This document shows, piece by piece, positions 20,240 to 31,348 of a stretch of DNA of 64,000 bases; the stretch's first letter is position 1; every line of letters begins with the position of its first letter. Under the pieces are notes generated by a model, which saw only the letters and a program-made list of their open reading frames with translations, had not been told where the DNA came from and made no database searches. The stretch covers positions 434,001 to 498,000 of the forward strand of contig QYRS01000014.1 in assembly GCA_006503535.1 (NCBI GenBank). The letters run 5' to 3'. This DNA is from Arthrinium phaeospermum. Its lineage: Eukaryota; Ascomycota; Sordariomycetes; Amphisphaeriales; Apiosporaceae. Both the position numbers and the translations under genes were made by a program.

Positions 20240-22831
20240 ATGGTTCAAGCAACGAAGCTACCTTGCTCCTTTTGCCAGGATTTTGGTTCCACCAAATCCA
20301 AAATCGCCCTGGTCTACGAAGTAGAAGACCCCTCCACGCATGAGCCCCTGAGTCGGCTACTTCGCGTCCCAATCCAGGGCTCGTTGGACCACCCGGAAAG
20401 GCCGAACCCATCACTCCACCCCGATACGAACTATGAATTCATTGCCTTGGCCGCTTGGAATGGCAGAAGATTCATTGTCGGGAGGCAGAGCACCATGGTG
20501 GATTGCAACTTCTCTCTCAAGTCGATGTTCATCTACGGGTGCGGAATCCGACGACCCCATGTCCTGGCAAGGGTAGCCGGCATGCCGGAGCTCCTGGATC
20601 TCCACAGAAATCAGGTCATGAACGCCCAAACAGAAGAAGACCTGATCGTGGAACATTTTGGACTCCTTCGCGATATGGCTCAGCAGTATGCCAGCTCCAA
20701 GAACCTGGAAATCACGGAGGTCGTAATGGAATTCCCAAATTACATCTGCCCAGACGAAGAAAAGGAGGATTACTTCCTGTATGTCAAGTACTACAAGAGG
20801 CTCCTACGCCGCGTCTGGGATCCGACAATACCCATCTACGCCGTTAGCGAGGGCCATTCTCAGACATGTAAGTAGTATTGAATAAGTCTGTTTTCACTGC
20901 CCTAACATACCCACCGAGAGCCAGTGTACTGGAGCGAGCGCTACGACGACCCCATGGGGGATCTGAAACGCGGGGAAATACTGAAAGCGTTCCAGCCGAT
21001 CAAAACCGGCTCGGCCTATCCGACCGTGCTCGTGGATTGGGGTGGTAGCGGCATGGTGAGTGTTCGAGACGTGATTGCTGCAACCCATGCTGACGGGCTA
21101 TCACCGGTCAGAATATAGAGATGGTGGTGGTTTTTGTAGATGACGAAAACCGACCCATTGGGAGACACTCTCAAGCCCAAGAAGATTGGGCCGCTGGTAC
21201 GTCTGCTGGACCTCTGCGATGCTGTCAATGTACTTATACCAGGACAGGCGAGCAGGGAGGCAGCTACCTTGCCAACTGCTTCATCCGTGAGAGGATCAAG
21301 TCAAGCAGAAGCCTCCCCGAAGGACAGATCGCGCAGCTGGTCGGCAATTTCGAGCTGAAGAAATGCCAGCTAGATTGGACCAATATCACCCAGGACTTGT
21401 ACCTCCCCGGATCTATACCCGGCGTCGATACCATGATCCCAAAGGAAGACCTTTATGCATACTTCGAGGACGCATTTGGACCAGGGAAGAGGATGCTTGA
21501 ACAACAGCTCCTGCGTTTTCTCGAAGAGTGGCCGCGTCTTGGAGTCCTCTTCTGTGGAGGGAGCTTCTTATGCCTGGGTGTTCGTAAGTTGGTGGAAACA
21601 GCGATGCACTCCGTCAAGGCGCAGCTGGAAGAAGCATCCGTTGGGATGGCGGAAGCCGAAAAACCGCGAGTTATACACCTTTACCTGGCCGAATACGATA
21701 CTTATGGGTAAGCCCCTCTGCTACAACAGTGTGTCCAGCATGCTCACAGAATACAGATCAAGTATAGGATGCGCTGGCGGAGCGCTGTCCGTTCAACGGA
21801 TCCCTCCACTGATGACACTATTAGATGGCACGGCTTTTGCTATTCAAATTCAGTATTTCGAAGACGGCAAGTGGGTGGGTGAGGACACAGCCACGTTTCT
21901 TTGGTGCAAGGTACGTTTCGTCGGGTGTTCTAACCATCACACTACTAATGGTCGACAGGGCTGCGACCAAGAGGTTTATGCTTTTATAGCTAACCCAGAG
22001 AATACACAGAAGAAGACGCGCTTTGCCTTGATATGTGATCCCAGTTATTACCCAAGAGGTAGTAGCTCAACCAAGAATGACAGACTGGCCAGCGTGCAGT
22101 CTGGCAGCGGCACCCGTACTCGATTCCGCCCAGTCAATTGCGGTTGGAAACCAGGTTCGGTGCCGACCAGCGCTACTGTTCCTTCCTACGAACCTGGTTG
22201 GTACACCAATGGCACTGACCTCCCTGTCGGTCACTTGCGCTGGACTTTCAAAACCCGAGGCTTAGAGAAGCTTACATCGGAGATCGAATACGAGGACCCA
22301 GGCCTCAAGTCGGTCGAATTCGAGATCTCTGCCCTGAAAGTCGACAAGAGGAACCGTCGGCGGTACGATGACCGCGATGCAAGGACCCTGCTCCGAATGC
22401 AGGCGAACCCTGCATCGAAACTCATCGAGATTGCCGACGATCTGTCTCTGCCAGTCTGGTGCGCGCTATGTCGAAGCCAATACGTCGGCGCACAACCCGT
22501 ATACCAATGCACGTTTCATACAGAACTAGTGGTCTGCCTAGGGTGCCGTCGGAAAGCCCTTCATCATGATGAGTGCGGGTGGACGCGAGTGGCTACTCAG
22601 CTTTTCCTGGAGCATCCGGAGGCGATTGACCTCTCACAAGAGGAAAACGGCAATGGCGTTCCTGAGCTTTCGGGCGCTTTTGAGATGGAAGCGCGAGACT
22701 TGGGACCCCAGGACCTCAAAGCTGAGTATGACAGCGAGGACACGGAAGAAGCGGACGGTGACTGGATCGATTCGTCTTGCGAAGTGGATTGGATGCCGGG
22801 CCCGGGCTCGGGAGTAGGTGGACCAGACTAA
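20240..22831 (+). CDS. Hsp70-like ATPase with C-terminal ZZ-like zinc finger
   Basis: Five exons: 20240-20867, 20925-21055, 21112-21707, 21757-21910 and 21959-22831; 793 aa. A further 51-nt in-frame intron, 21197-21247 (GTACGT..ACAG), is possible and would give 776 aa. The start is at the ATG just before the phosphate-binding motif DFGST (14-18). Other hallmarks of divergent fungal Hsp70/actin-fold ATPases are VMEFPNYICP.., YAVSEGHSQT, VLVDWGGSGM, GEQGGSYLANCF, LFCGGSF and a late CAGGALSVQR segment. No substrate-binding domain of normal Hsp70 type follows. Instead residues about 671-706 hold C-A-L-C, C-T-F-H, C-L-G-C and HH, a ZZ-like pair of zinc sites, then an acidic tail. Such Hsp70-like proteins are common in fungi, mostly without known function. 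Confidence 0.75.
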
Positions 22832-23453
22832 ACCTCCCAACCCGGCTTTCCAGATATACTCTTTTATAGTTTACAGGACATCGTCCTGGAGTCAGTCTAA
22901 AGCTCTCCTTTGAGAAACTACCTGCTCGCGTAATTGGATTGTCTCCATTGAGAGACCGAGACTGAACTATGATAGGTCTGGCGGGTCTTGAATGCATTCA
23001 CCGAAGTTGAACGCAGGGCAGTGAAATAAAACTTTGACCATGGCCTGGTACATCAGGACGGCGATCATTCAGTTATCTTCTGACATGTTGCGATCAGATG
23101 TGTAGTCAAAATTAGCAGCTAGCGCTGTTTGATAATAGCGTGGGCTCTTCAACTCCACCGCGGTCACGGAGGCGGGCCATCCCGTGGGAAGTTCCATGTC
23201 ACTCCACTACTGCTGCGAGTGTACGCATGTGCAAACTGACGGCCTTCATTGCGCCATTACGCCTGCTAGAACATATCAATTGAATCAGGAAATCATGTAC
23301 TCGCTCGCTAACCCGGACTCACACCACATGAGTGTACCGAGACCCCAAAGGAAACCAAAACCCTCAAACCAAAAGAACCAGCACCCAGAGCCCAGCTCCG
23401 AACCAGACCCGTAGATGTTACTAATGCCCGACAGCACCATCATCAGATATAGC
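22832..23453. other. Convergent intergenic region with a dispersed repeat
   Basis: 3' flanks of the Hsp70-like gene and nuclease-like copy 2. Positions about 22850-23033 hold a sequence that recurs, in pieces, near 24890-25020 and 26990-27075 (see the repeat entries). The ORF at 23184-23414 has no features. Confidence 0.5.
22850..23033 (+). repeat. Dispersed intergenic repeat, copy A
   Basis: The first part (TCAGTCT..AGCTCTCCT..GAACTAT) aligns with copy B at about 24890-25020. The last part (GGTCTGGCGGG..AAGTTGAACGCAG) aligns with copy C at about 27000-27075. All are in the same orientation, which suggests segmental duplication together with neighbouring genes. Confidence 0.6.
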
Positions 23454-24689
23454 TCAACGTGGCCTGCCTCGAGAAATCGATCGTGTTACCCTTGTCGGCG
23501 CGATCTCTGGCCTGTCGCGGGACATCGACCGTGTGACCATTGATGAAGTCTCCGCCTGATTTCTAGTCCGACGTCGCTTTGGGATTTGTGGTACATCAGC
23601 TTCTTCGGACAGGAAATCAATGGTTCGCTTCAAAGCACCGGTCTTGTCGTTCACATAGATCTCGTCTATTTGCGACGTTCCCTCGCCTTGCGACGGCTGT
23701 TGCGATAGTCGAGCGTCGCGCCTTCGCTGCCGCTCTTGGGCATTCGCAAGGAACTCGGCGAGCTCTGCATGGGTGAAACAGATGGAGGCGTGCTCTACTT
23801 CGGCAGGCATGTTTCCATCGCGCTTGTCTAGAGGTATCAGCCATCGGAGTGGAAGTTTCAAAGCACCAGCGACAGGCTGCCCTTGGTTGTCACGGAAGGC
23901 TTCTTGCTCCTTGACGATGCTCTGGTTCAGCTTGCGTTTCCGCCGGCGTTCCATGGCCCAGCATGTGACATGGCCAGAAGATTGGTACTCGGGCTGAACA
24001 CGTCGGTGGAGAGGCTGGTAGTCCAAGTCGAAGCCAAGAAATGTACACACAGCGCCTCGAGCTCCGCGACTGTAGGCCTGCACGTCGTCGGCCGCATTGC
24101 CGTGGCTCCAGTACACCTCGACTACGAGACTGGAATTGGTGGACCCGTTGTATTGCAGCTGCGAGTCCGGCGATCGGTGGAAGACCGTTCGACCCTTCTT
24201 GTCCGTTCGTTTCACAGCTGTTTTCCCAGCGGACCAGAGCTTCCTGCATACAGGGGCGAGAGACGGTGTCTCGACGGCCAGTTGGTTGATCCGCGTACGT
24301 AAGGCGAAGAAGAATTCATCTTGGAAGTTTTCGTGCATGAGCTCCTCCATGAGCAACAGCGTAAGCTGCCCTGTGCAGGCGTCCCAATTGTAACGGAGCT
24401 GTTCTTCGAAAAACAAGTGCAGCTCCTCGCGTTGTTCAATCTTGTCTAGGAGCCTTTCGAACGATTCTTGTCCGCTGAAGTGGAATCTCGGGTTTTCCTC
24501 GTCCGGATAGTCTCCCTCGTAGGCGCTCTCAATGGCCTTGTAGGCGTCGTCGATGGCTGCCGCGTCCGAGTCGTCCGAGTCGTCCTCGTCGGAATCGGAG
24601 GGCTGCGCCGCGGGCAGGTCGGTCGCTTTTGGGTTTTTCGCGTCAGGCTTACCGTCGCTGCCGAAGCTCGCGGCGGGAGGCGAGGCCAT
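23454..24689 (-). CDS. PD-(D/E)XK-like nuclease family protein, copy 2 of 3
   Basis: 411 aa, intronless, ATG at 24689, beginning MASPPAASF like its paralogs. An acidic Ser/Asp-rich linker (31-50) precedes the conserved domain: FHFSGQESFE, NWDACTGQLTL, then R-S-P-D-S-Q (D175) and V-V-E-V-Y-W-S (E191). The downstream lysine present in copies 1 and 3 is not obvious here (the equivalent stretch reads AADDVQAYSRG), so this copy may be catalytically impaired if the nuclease assignment holds. The core continues with A-V-C-T-F-L-G-F-D-L-D-Y. The tail is basic with repeated T-R-S-M/I-S-R motifs, probably a nuclear signal or DNA contact. Context: convergent with the Hsp70-like gene, with copy 3 only 2.7 kb away on the other strand. 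Confidence 0.65.
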   Translation of the reverse strand: MASPPAASFGSDGKPDAKNPKATDLPAAQPSDSDEDDSDDSDAAAIDDAYKAIESAYEGDYPDEENPRFHFSGQESFERLLDKIEQREELHLFFEEQLRYNWDACTGQLTLLLMEELMHENFQDEFFFALRTRINQLAVETPSLAPVCRKLWSAGKTAVKRTDKKGRTVFHRSPDSQLQYNGSTNSSLVVEVYWSHGNAADDVQAYSRGARGAVCTFLGFDLDYQPLHRRVQPEYQSSGHVTCWAMERRRKRKLNQSIVKEQEAFRDNQGQPVAGALKLPLRWLIPLDKRDGNMPAEVEHASICFTHAELAEFLANAQERQRRRDARLSQQPSQGEGTSQIDEIYVNDKTGALKRTIDFLSEEADVPQIPKRRRTRNQAETSSMVTRSMSRDRPEIAPTRVTRSISRGRPR

Positions 24690-24889
24690 GATGGATGATG
24701 GGCAATCGAGAAGGAGCCAGCAGGGAGTGAAGGATGAGTAGTGATGAAGGGACAGCGCTGCGCAGCACCTGCAGGCGCCCGGTCAGAATTGCGCGCATCT
24801 ACTATGTGGTATTCACGGGTGCGTAGCTAGGCAGCAGTGTTGCTTGTTGAATGGCGCAAAGTCGAGACCCGAACTGGCATTACTCTCTT

Positions 24890-25020
24890 CATAGTTTATT
24901 AAGTACTCCTGGTATCAGTCTGCAGCTCTCCTATATAAGAGAACATCTACTTGTATATAGTATAATTTCATGTATAATTGCCTCGTCAATCTTGAGAGGT
25001 TGAGAGCGAACTATAACCAG
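24890..25020 (+). repeat. Dispersed intergenic repeat, copy B
   Basis: Shares blocks with copy A in the same order: TCCTGG, TCAGTCT, AGCTCTCCT, TTGAGAG and GAACTAT, separated by diverged sequence. It lies just upstream of nuclease-like copy 2. Confidence 0.55.
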
Positions 25021-25849
25021 ATGGCAGATTTCAAATGAAAAGAGGGCCTGCGAAGGTATCTTCGAAGCAGACAGGCCCAGGAGGCGAGCGCCGGGGGCCC
25101 AGCTCTCAAAAAACAGAGCCCGCAGAGCCAATCCGTCAGGCGCCAGCTTGCAGTTGAACCATTTGACCCCTCCCAAGTACGCCAGATTCAGGGGTTTGAA
25201 ACAAGGGCAGGCTCGGATTTTACGGTACCAGTGCCAGAGTGTACTGCATAGCTAACAGCCATCTCTCATGTCCCTCATATATCACTTACATATTCATAGC
25301 ACGAGCGATGTCGCAACGTGTGAGCCCACTGGCTGTCTTTGGGGCCCAGTGTTGCCTGTTGTTTCCGACCGAGACCGCACTCAACACTGACGGGGTGCGC
25401 TCCAAGGACCAAGTCTCGGTGACTATGAGCACTCGCGCACCCGGTGGCCAGTCAGCGACAGCAACAACGGCGGCGATGACAGGGTCTTCCCACTGCATAT
25501 CCATGAGACTCCATTTAACTCTTTACTTATGATTGTTCATTCACGCTTCGCGGGGGCGGGTAACACTGGGATGGGATATCCGATGCTTAATCGAACGCCT
25601 ATTAGAGCTCCCATTGTGTTCCTAGCTCCACAACGAACTCCCACAGGGCCCTTCACATCTTCACTCTATCTACCTACCTAGTTGAGTGCAGCACTCAGTG
25701 CAGCGAACACCCCCGGCGATAGCTAGCAACCGTAGCTATATTTTAGGCAGCAACTGCTATCCGACGTCGCCTTCCGCAGCTAGGAGCTCATGTGAAATTG
25801 TAGGTGATTATTTCACCCTCCCGTGCACTCAAAAATTCACAGAGCAATG

Positions 25850-25858
25850 CATAAAAGG
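25850..25858 (+). promoter_or_regulatory. TATA-like box of the gene at 26132
   Basis: CATAAAAGG about 275 bp before the ATG, preceding a C/T-rich leader. Inferred from composition only. Confidence 0.35.
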
Positions 25859-26131
25859 CCTGCTTCGTTCGCTGGCTCACTTCAACTTTTCTTCCTTTCT
25901 TCTCAGTATTCCAGTGCAAGCACACAGCAATCGTCACCTTCGCTCAATAGCGATCCCCTTACATAGCTGTTTTGCATTTCCAGATTGTATTCTCGATCTT
26001 CTTCCAAGCATTCAGTAGTAAGCATTACATTCCAGTCCGTATTCGTTGCCTTAGCAACCCACCCTACAGGTGGGGTCGCTAACCTAAAAACAGCCAGAAC
26101 ATCAGCTCATCTTTCCTAAAGCCGGGTCAAC

Positions 26132-26761
26132 ATGGCTGCAGAGTTCCCAGGACCCCCACCAGACTTTGGAGTCATCACCAACAATCTTCAATCCTTAGCC
26201 ACGCAGATTTCCCTCTGTAACAACATGGTTGCCATCCAGGAAGGCAATGCCCTCACGAATCTCATGCTGGAGATGCGGGAGGAGATGCGAAACGGATTCC
26301 GAGAGATCAGACAAGATGTCGGGGCGATTCGAGAAGAAATGCAACAGATGAATCAACGTTTCAACCAAGCAGAGGTCGCTCGCAAGGCATCGCAAGTAGT
26401 TGCTCATGATGACTTATCATCACATAGGCTAACACATTTCGACAGGGAAGCAAACCGAATCGCTGCCGTGATGAACTCCCATAACAACGGCCAGCCACAG
26501 GACCTAATTCTACCCTTCCGGTCACTGCGGACGAACGAACCGCTGGAAAACTTCCCACCCACAGTGGCAGGCTTGAACGCCATGAATTGTACGTGTGGAT
26601 ATATTCCCATTTCCACGTGGTTAAGAAGTTGCTGACATTGTATGGCAGCTAACACTCTCTCTTCTATGTTGACCGAGCTTGAGCAAGACGCTCATGGTTC
26701 CACTGCAGACAGGAGAAAGAGGCTCAAGCAGACGTTGGGCATCTTCGTTCAGGCTACTTAA
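26132..26761 (+). CDS. Small coiled-coil protein of a common fungal family
   Basis: Exons 26132-26588 and 26649-26761 (60-nt intron, GTACGT donor, CTGAC branch, GGCAG acceptor, phase 1) encode 189 aa. Residues about 30-85 form a heptad-patterned coiled coil rich in Met/Glu/Arg (EMREEMRNGFREIRQ..). The C-terminal part follows the layout of small fungal coiled-coil proteins: an aromatic/proline motif (ENFPPTVAGLNAM) and a last helix with RRKRLKQTLG. The second exon is too short to stand alone, but its frame and the RRKRLKQTLG ending support the splice. Function is unknown; oligomerisation through the coil is likely. Confidence 0.65.
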
Positions 26762-27361
26762 CGTATGGTGTGTTATGAATGTCTACTGAGCTGATTGGTC
26801 TGGTAATGGCTTTACGAACCAAGGAGAACTTGGATTCTATCGTCCTTTTGTGTTGATGAAGCCGGATTTTGGGTATTGATTCTCCTATGTCGGTTAAGTT
26901 GGAGTTCGGATTTTGGTATTGGATGCCGCAGAGGCTGGCAGACGAAACCAAGTGAGCATCTAGTCAAAAGTGCTTTCGGATATACGAGTGTGTTACCAAT
27001 ATGCAGATTTCTTATAAAAGGTCTGGCGGGATCTTGCGTGCATTCATCCAAGTTGAACGCAGTGCAGTGAAATAGTTGACTACTACAGCTAGCGGTTAGT
27101 GTATGGCTTTAGCATCATTGGAGGGGCCGCAACGCACTACCCACGCCCGGCCGTTCGGGAAAAGTACCTAACCTACCTAAGCAATCCACTCAACTTGCAT
27201 GCGATTAGGTCTACGAATCCTGTATTCGAGGTTACACCCTTTCATTCACGCACCCGATGCTGCAGCCTGGTCGCATTATGCCAAAAGGCGGTCGGGACAT
27301 GGCGTCGCTCTCCTCGCTCCCATTGACACATTTCTTCCCTCCTGGCGATCCATAGTTGAGT
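26762..27361. other. Intergenic region with dispersed repeat, copy C
   Basis: Upstream of nuclease-like copy 3. Positions about 27000-27075 repeat the tail of copy A (GGTCTGGCGGG..TTGAACGCAG.GCAGTGAAAT). The remainder shows nothing. Confidence 0.5.
27000..27075 (+). repeat. Dispersed intergenic repeat, copy C
   Basis: Matches 22965-23033 over GGTCTGGCGGG, TGCATTCA and AAGTTGAACGCAG with a few substitutions, in the same orientation. Confidence 0.6.
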
Positions 27362-28641
27362 ATGGATTCCACGCCCGCGACGAGCTTCAGCAGCCAGGAC
27401 GACATGCGCGGTCGCTTTGCGTCGCAACTCGATCAAACGCCCACGCTGCCCTCTTCCAGCGGCACCGAGACCGACGATTCCGACTCCCAGTCTTCGCAGT
27501 TCCGCAGCGACACGTCGGATAACGATAGCGACGAAGTTTTCAATGCCATCTGGGCCTGGTATTGCGCGCTGTCCATTTCCGAGTCGTACAAAGAGAGCCA
27601 TCCGACGTTCAACCTCGGCAGCCAACAAGTATACGAGCAGCTTCTCGGGCGCATTGCGGCACACCCAGGACTCTGGGCGACAGTGCAAGATAAGCTACGC
27701 TGGGACTGGGACGCGGTCGACGGCGTCCTCACCCTGCGAATGTTGCATACAGGTATACACGAGACAGTGCAAGAGTTATATAGAGATGCGATGACAGAAG
27801 AGCTGAATCGGATTGCGGTTCGGTTCCCAGAGCTACAACCATTCCGCCAGAAGCTTCGGCCGAAGGGCCACCACTGTGTTACTATCGGACCTAGTGTAGA
27901 GTCCGCGGAGTATGTGAAATCTCCCGATGGACAACTCCATTACCGAGGCGCACGGCACCCATCCTTTTTATTCGAGGTCGCATATACCGAAAGCGAGGCA
28001 GAACTGGCTGAGAAACTAGACAGGCTTTATGAACTCCTACAAGGTAATCTTCAGTGCTGTGCCGTATAATGCGCCGACACGAGCTAAAATTTGTGTGTAG
28101 GGGCCGTTGGGACAATCGTTGTGATCAACATCAAGTATGCCAGGCCTGCCGTTCGTCTTGATCCCAACTTCCGTCATTCCGCTTCTATCACCACCTGGAC
28201 CGCGCGGCAGGTAGACAATACTTGCCGCGTAAGCAAGTCGCACCAGCCGTTCCGCGAGTCTTCTGGCAACCCCTTGCGGGACAGTGGGAGCTCCCGTTTA
28301 TGATGCTCTTACCTCTGTCTGAACGCTGCAATGTGTCCGAATTCCCCGATGCTGCCGTCCAAATTAGTTTCGCAGCACTCGCCGATATGGTTCAAGAAGG
28401 TGAAGAGTGCGAGCGTGTGATCAGTGAGCCCGAGCCGCCAAGCGGACTGGAATTTGTCCGTGAATATACACCCCCGTCGCGGGATGCGGATCCAGAGGAT
28501 CCGCTGTCGCCCTCGCCTCCACCGAAACGAAGGAGGCTAGCCGCGGCGCTGCCGGTCCGCAACACTCGGTCTAGAACCAGGTCGTCCAGTGGACTGCGGA
28601 GATCGCCGCGGTTCGCAGAAACTGACACCTCGAAAGGCTAG
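27362..28641 (+). CDS. PD-(D/E)XK-like nuclease family protein, copy 3 of 3
   Basis: ATG at 27362 (MDSTPATSF). Best model: exons 27362-28043, 28101-28228 and 28285-28641, 388 aa. The first intron (57 nt, phase 1) has normal borders. The second (28229-28284, GTAAGC..ACAG) lacks an obvious branch point, and the paralogs are uninterrupted there, so a 1-nt frameshift is an alternative. Core residues: S-P-D-G-Q (D189), L-F-E-V-A-Y-T (E205) and a downstream lysine (A-E-K, K218). After the shift the protein rejoins the family with ELPFMMLLPLSER and ends in a basic KRRR/TRSRTRSS tail. It is the only copy with introns and the only one on the plus strand. It could be a decaying pseudogene. Confidence 0.55.
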
Positions 28642-30270
28642 ACAACCCGGCGCTGGTAACGGCGGTGTTCCCTTGGCTTGACAGCAACGCCACGGCGAAA
28701 TGGGATTGGCGATGGAGTTCGGATCTACCAGAGAGCTAGGGACTTAACTGGCTGGGTTCCAGATCGGTATTGGCGATTGGAGAATCATCTTTCGACAACT
28801 CGGGTTACGTAGCGAGCATGTTTGCATTACTTTGATCATATTGAGGCCGGTACTTGAAGCGTGTCAATTGCCCATTTAATCGCAGCGTTGGAATAAAAGG
28901 TGTTGATGTGACATTGAATGTATGTGGCCAAAATGCACTGCCATCCCTCTACGGACAGAACTACGGAGGCCAATAGGCCTTGTGCACTAGCTTGCGAGAC
29001 CTAAGAGATAGGCATGCAAGCAAGTATGGTGGATGGGGATAGGCAAGCTTCCTTCTCCCCCGTTCGGCCCCTACTACTAGGTACTGCGGTCGCAATTCCT
29101 CAACTTAACCTCGAATGGGACGTTCTCAATTCGGTTCTCTTGCTCGCCTCTTGGCAATTCCCTTTCGATTTCCTTTTTGCAAGAGAAGGAAATGGCACTG
29201 ATAACGTCCGGATTGGTCTTACTGTAAGTAATGTTCAATGGTGGGCAACTTGAAGCTACTTAAAAGAGTGCCCCACCGCTGCCCCTGAAAATCAGTGGGA
29301 GCCTCCGTTCATGTTCAAATCATGCGCCTCGCCGTTCGTGTAAGCCATAACCTCACTTGTACGTGCACTACCAAAGCGACTAATTAGATTGCTAGACACT
29401 TTGCTATTTGCATTTCGTTTCTTTACCCGGGGTCTAAGCAGGCCCATGGAGAATTGGCCTGAATATGGTCATTCTGTTCTAAGTCCTTGGTCGAGTGATC
29501 CAGTGCAAGGCAACGTCCATACGTGGACATAAGGGGGAAGGCGTAGAAGTTCTTGGCAATTGGGCGGCTTTTACTACCAAACCACAAGCCGGAATCTGGA
29601 TGCAACACCAAACTTCCATGTTAAGCATCGCTGCACCCTTACGGGCCAGGTGTGCTGTTGAATGAGTACGCAACAGTCGCACCCTTGAGTGAGACAGCAG
29701 GCCACGAGATAGCAGACCAATCGGGCTTGAGCCTGGGCCATTTTTATGCCGCATCCGGCATTTGACACTTGCAACGTACCACCACATGAATGACGCCGCA
29801 TGATGAAGTAATCCATACATTTACAGGTAGCTATCTACTTCTTTTCTGAAGCCATCGCAATCACCATCCACCTTATTACCCTTTACCCCGACCGTCCCAG
29901 AACTCCCATCTAATTTCTCTGCATAGAAACACCACCATGGCAATGGCCTATTGAACGCGCCCGTGTGCAGAAGCACCGAAGCTGCTAGAGCAACGAAACG
30001 ACGCCAGCCATCCACTGAAGCCAATTATTGAATGGCCAGCATAGGGGACATTGAAAACAAGGAAATGCACCAAGTATTGCATATCGAAGAAGAAGAATTG
30101 AACACTCAACAGATGGAACGCAGAACAGACTTCTCGCAATGGTAAGTGTCAAAGGATGGTCAAGACATGAAGGATGAGAAAGAGGTGTAGGATGAGTAGG
30201 ACGAATGCAGCACATGAGTGCAAGCGCCGTTGCATACCGGTGAGCATGGTCCGACACCAGCGCCCCAAAA
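28642..30270. other. 1.6-kb gene-free region
   Basis: Between nuclease-like copy 3 and the 3' end of the MADS-like gene. Several ORFs of 60-110 codons overlap on the minus strand without domains or signals, and none is supported. Confidence 0.5.
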
Positions 30271-31348
30271 CTAAAGGGACGAAGACTGCGTCTCGAACGT
30301 GAACTGACGGTTGTCGTACGCGTAATGGGTCTCGGGGGGGCCCGATGGTGACGGGGTGACAGACGGGGTGTGCATGCCCAGAGGAGTCATCGCATCCGAG
30401 GGGGTGCAATGGCCTGAAGACGACTGGCACGACGGGCAGTCTTCCAGCAAGGGAGGGGTCGCAGCGAGATCCGGCATGGAAGCAGCGGCAATGTTCGCAA
30501 CCGGCAGGCTCGCAAGCCGGCGGCAGCTACTGGCGGGTGTTGGCAAAGCAGGCGGCATGTAGGCTTCACCGATCAGCTGAGGAGAAGGAGTCCGCGGCTG
30601 TTGGGGCTGGCATGGTGCCCCCTGGATCATGAGAGCGTTATTGGGGTTGGCCCAAGTCACCGGCGCCATGTTCTCTTGGAACTGCTCGGCAGTCTGGGAG
30701 GACTGCTGAACATGTTGCACAACATGGTGCTGGGAGAACTGCTCGATATTCTGCGGCGCTGGTTGGATGTTCGGGACGACAGGCTGCTGAGCACCAGCCA
30801 TGGAAGCCGCGGTGTAGGGTTGAACTTGCGACGACAGGGAGAGTTGAGCAGGTTGAGGTTCCAGTGCACCTCCAGAGCCGCGATTGCTACCGAAGGGACC
30901 CTGGCGAAACTGGATGTTGACACGGTCGCTGCGCGCCTGGGGGTCTTCGGGCACGACCGGGTCGAAGGATTCGGGGCCACATCGGCGGACTCGAGGGTAC
31001 GTCTCGTCCTCCTGGTCAAGTTAGTGGAAGCATGGGCGAGGCAGTGGACAGGGCACCTACGAGCTGCTGACGGGTTGGGACGGAGCTCAGGTCGGGGTTG
31101 GACGAGTACTCGTAGAACTGGCTGCCAACTTTCACCAGGGCATACGTCTGCACGCCGAACAGGCCGTGCAGCTCGTTGCCCTTGGCGAAGAAGGTGTCTT
31201 TCCGGGAGCGGATGCAGTTGATGTCCAAGGTGTGCTGGTGCTTGTCGCCACCCCAAGGGGCCTGGTAGTGGTTGGCCGTGGTGGTGTACTTGACCCGTCT
31301 TCTCTTCTTGGGGCCACGGATCACGGGGTTCGCACGAGCGGCAACCAT
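30271..31348 (-). CDS. Divergent MADS-box-like transcription factor
   Basis: Exons 31348-31061 and 31011-30271 (49-nt intron, GTAGGT donor, CTAAC branch, CCAG acceptor, phase 0) encode 342 aa. The ATG at 31348 is the first in frame. After a basic KKRRR stretch (14-18), residues 44-85 align by eye with the MADS domain: I-R-S-R-K-D-T-F-F-A-K for the RRKTF.KR helix, G-N-E-L-H-G-L-F-G-V for the KKA-ELS-L-C part, and G-S-Q-F-Y-E-Y-S-S-N for the closing GKLYEYSS strand. The rest is a Gln/Pro/Ser-rich region typical of activation domains (QHHVVQHVQQSSQ). This is probably a nuclear DNA-binding regulator; targets are unknown. The assignment rests on motif resemblance, not on a search. Confidence 0.6.

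Larger units (their letters stand above)
24690..26131. other. Intergenic region with leader of the coiled-coil gene
   Basis: About 1.4 kb. It contains repeat copy B (about 24890-25020) and, for the gene at 26132, a TATA-like CATAAAAGG at 25850-25858 followed by a pyrimidine-rich leader. The ORF at 25686-26018 runs through this promoter and is not supported. Confidence 0.5.
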
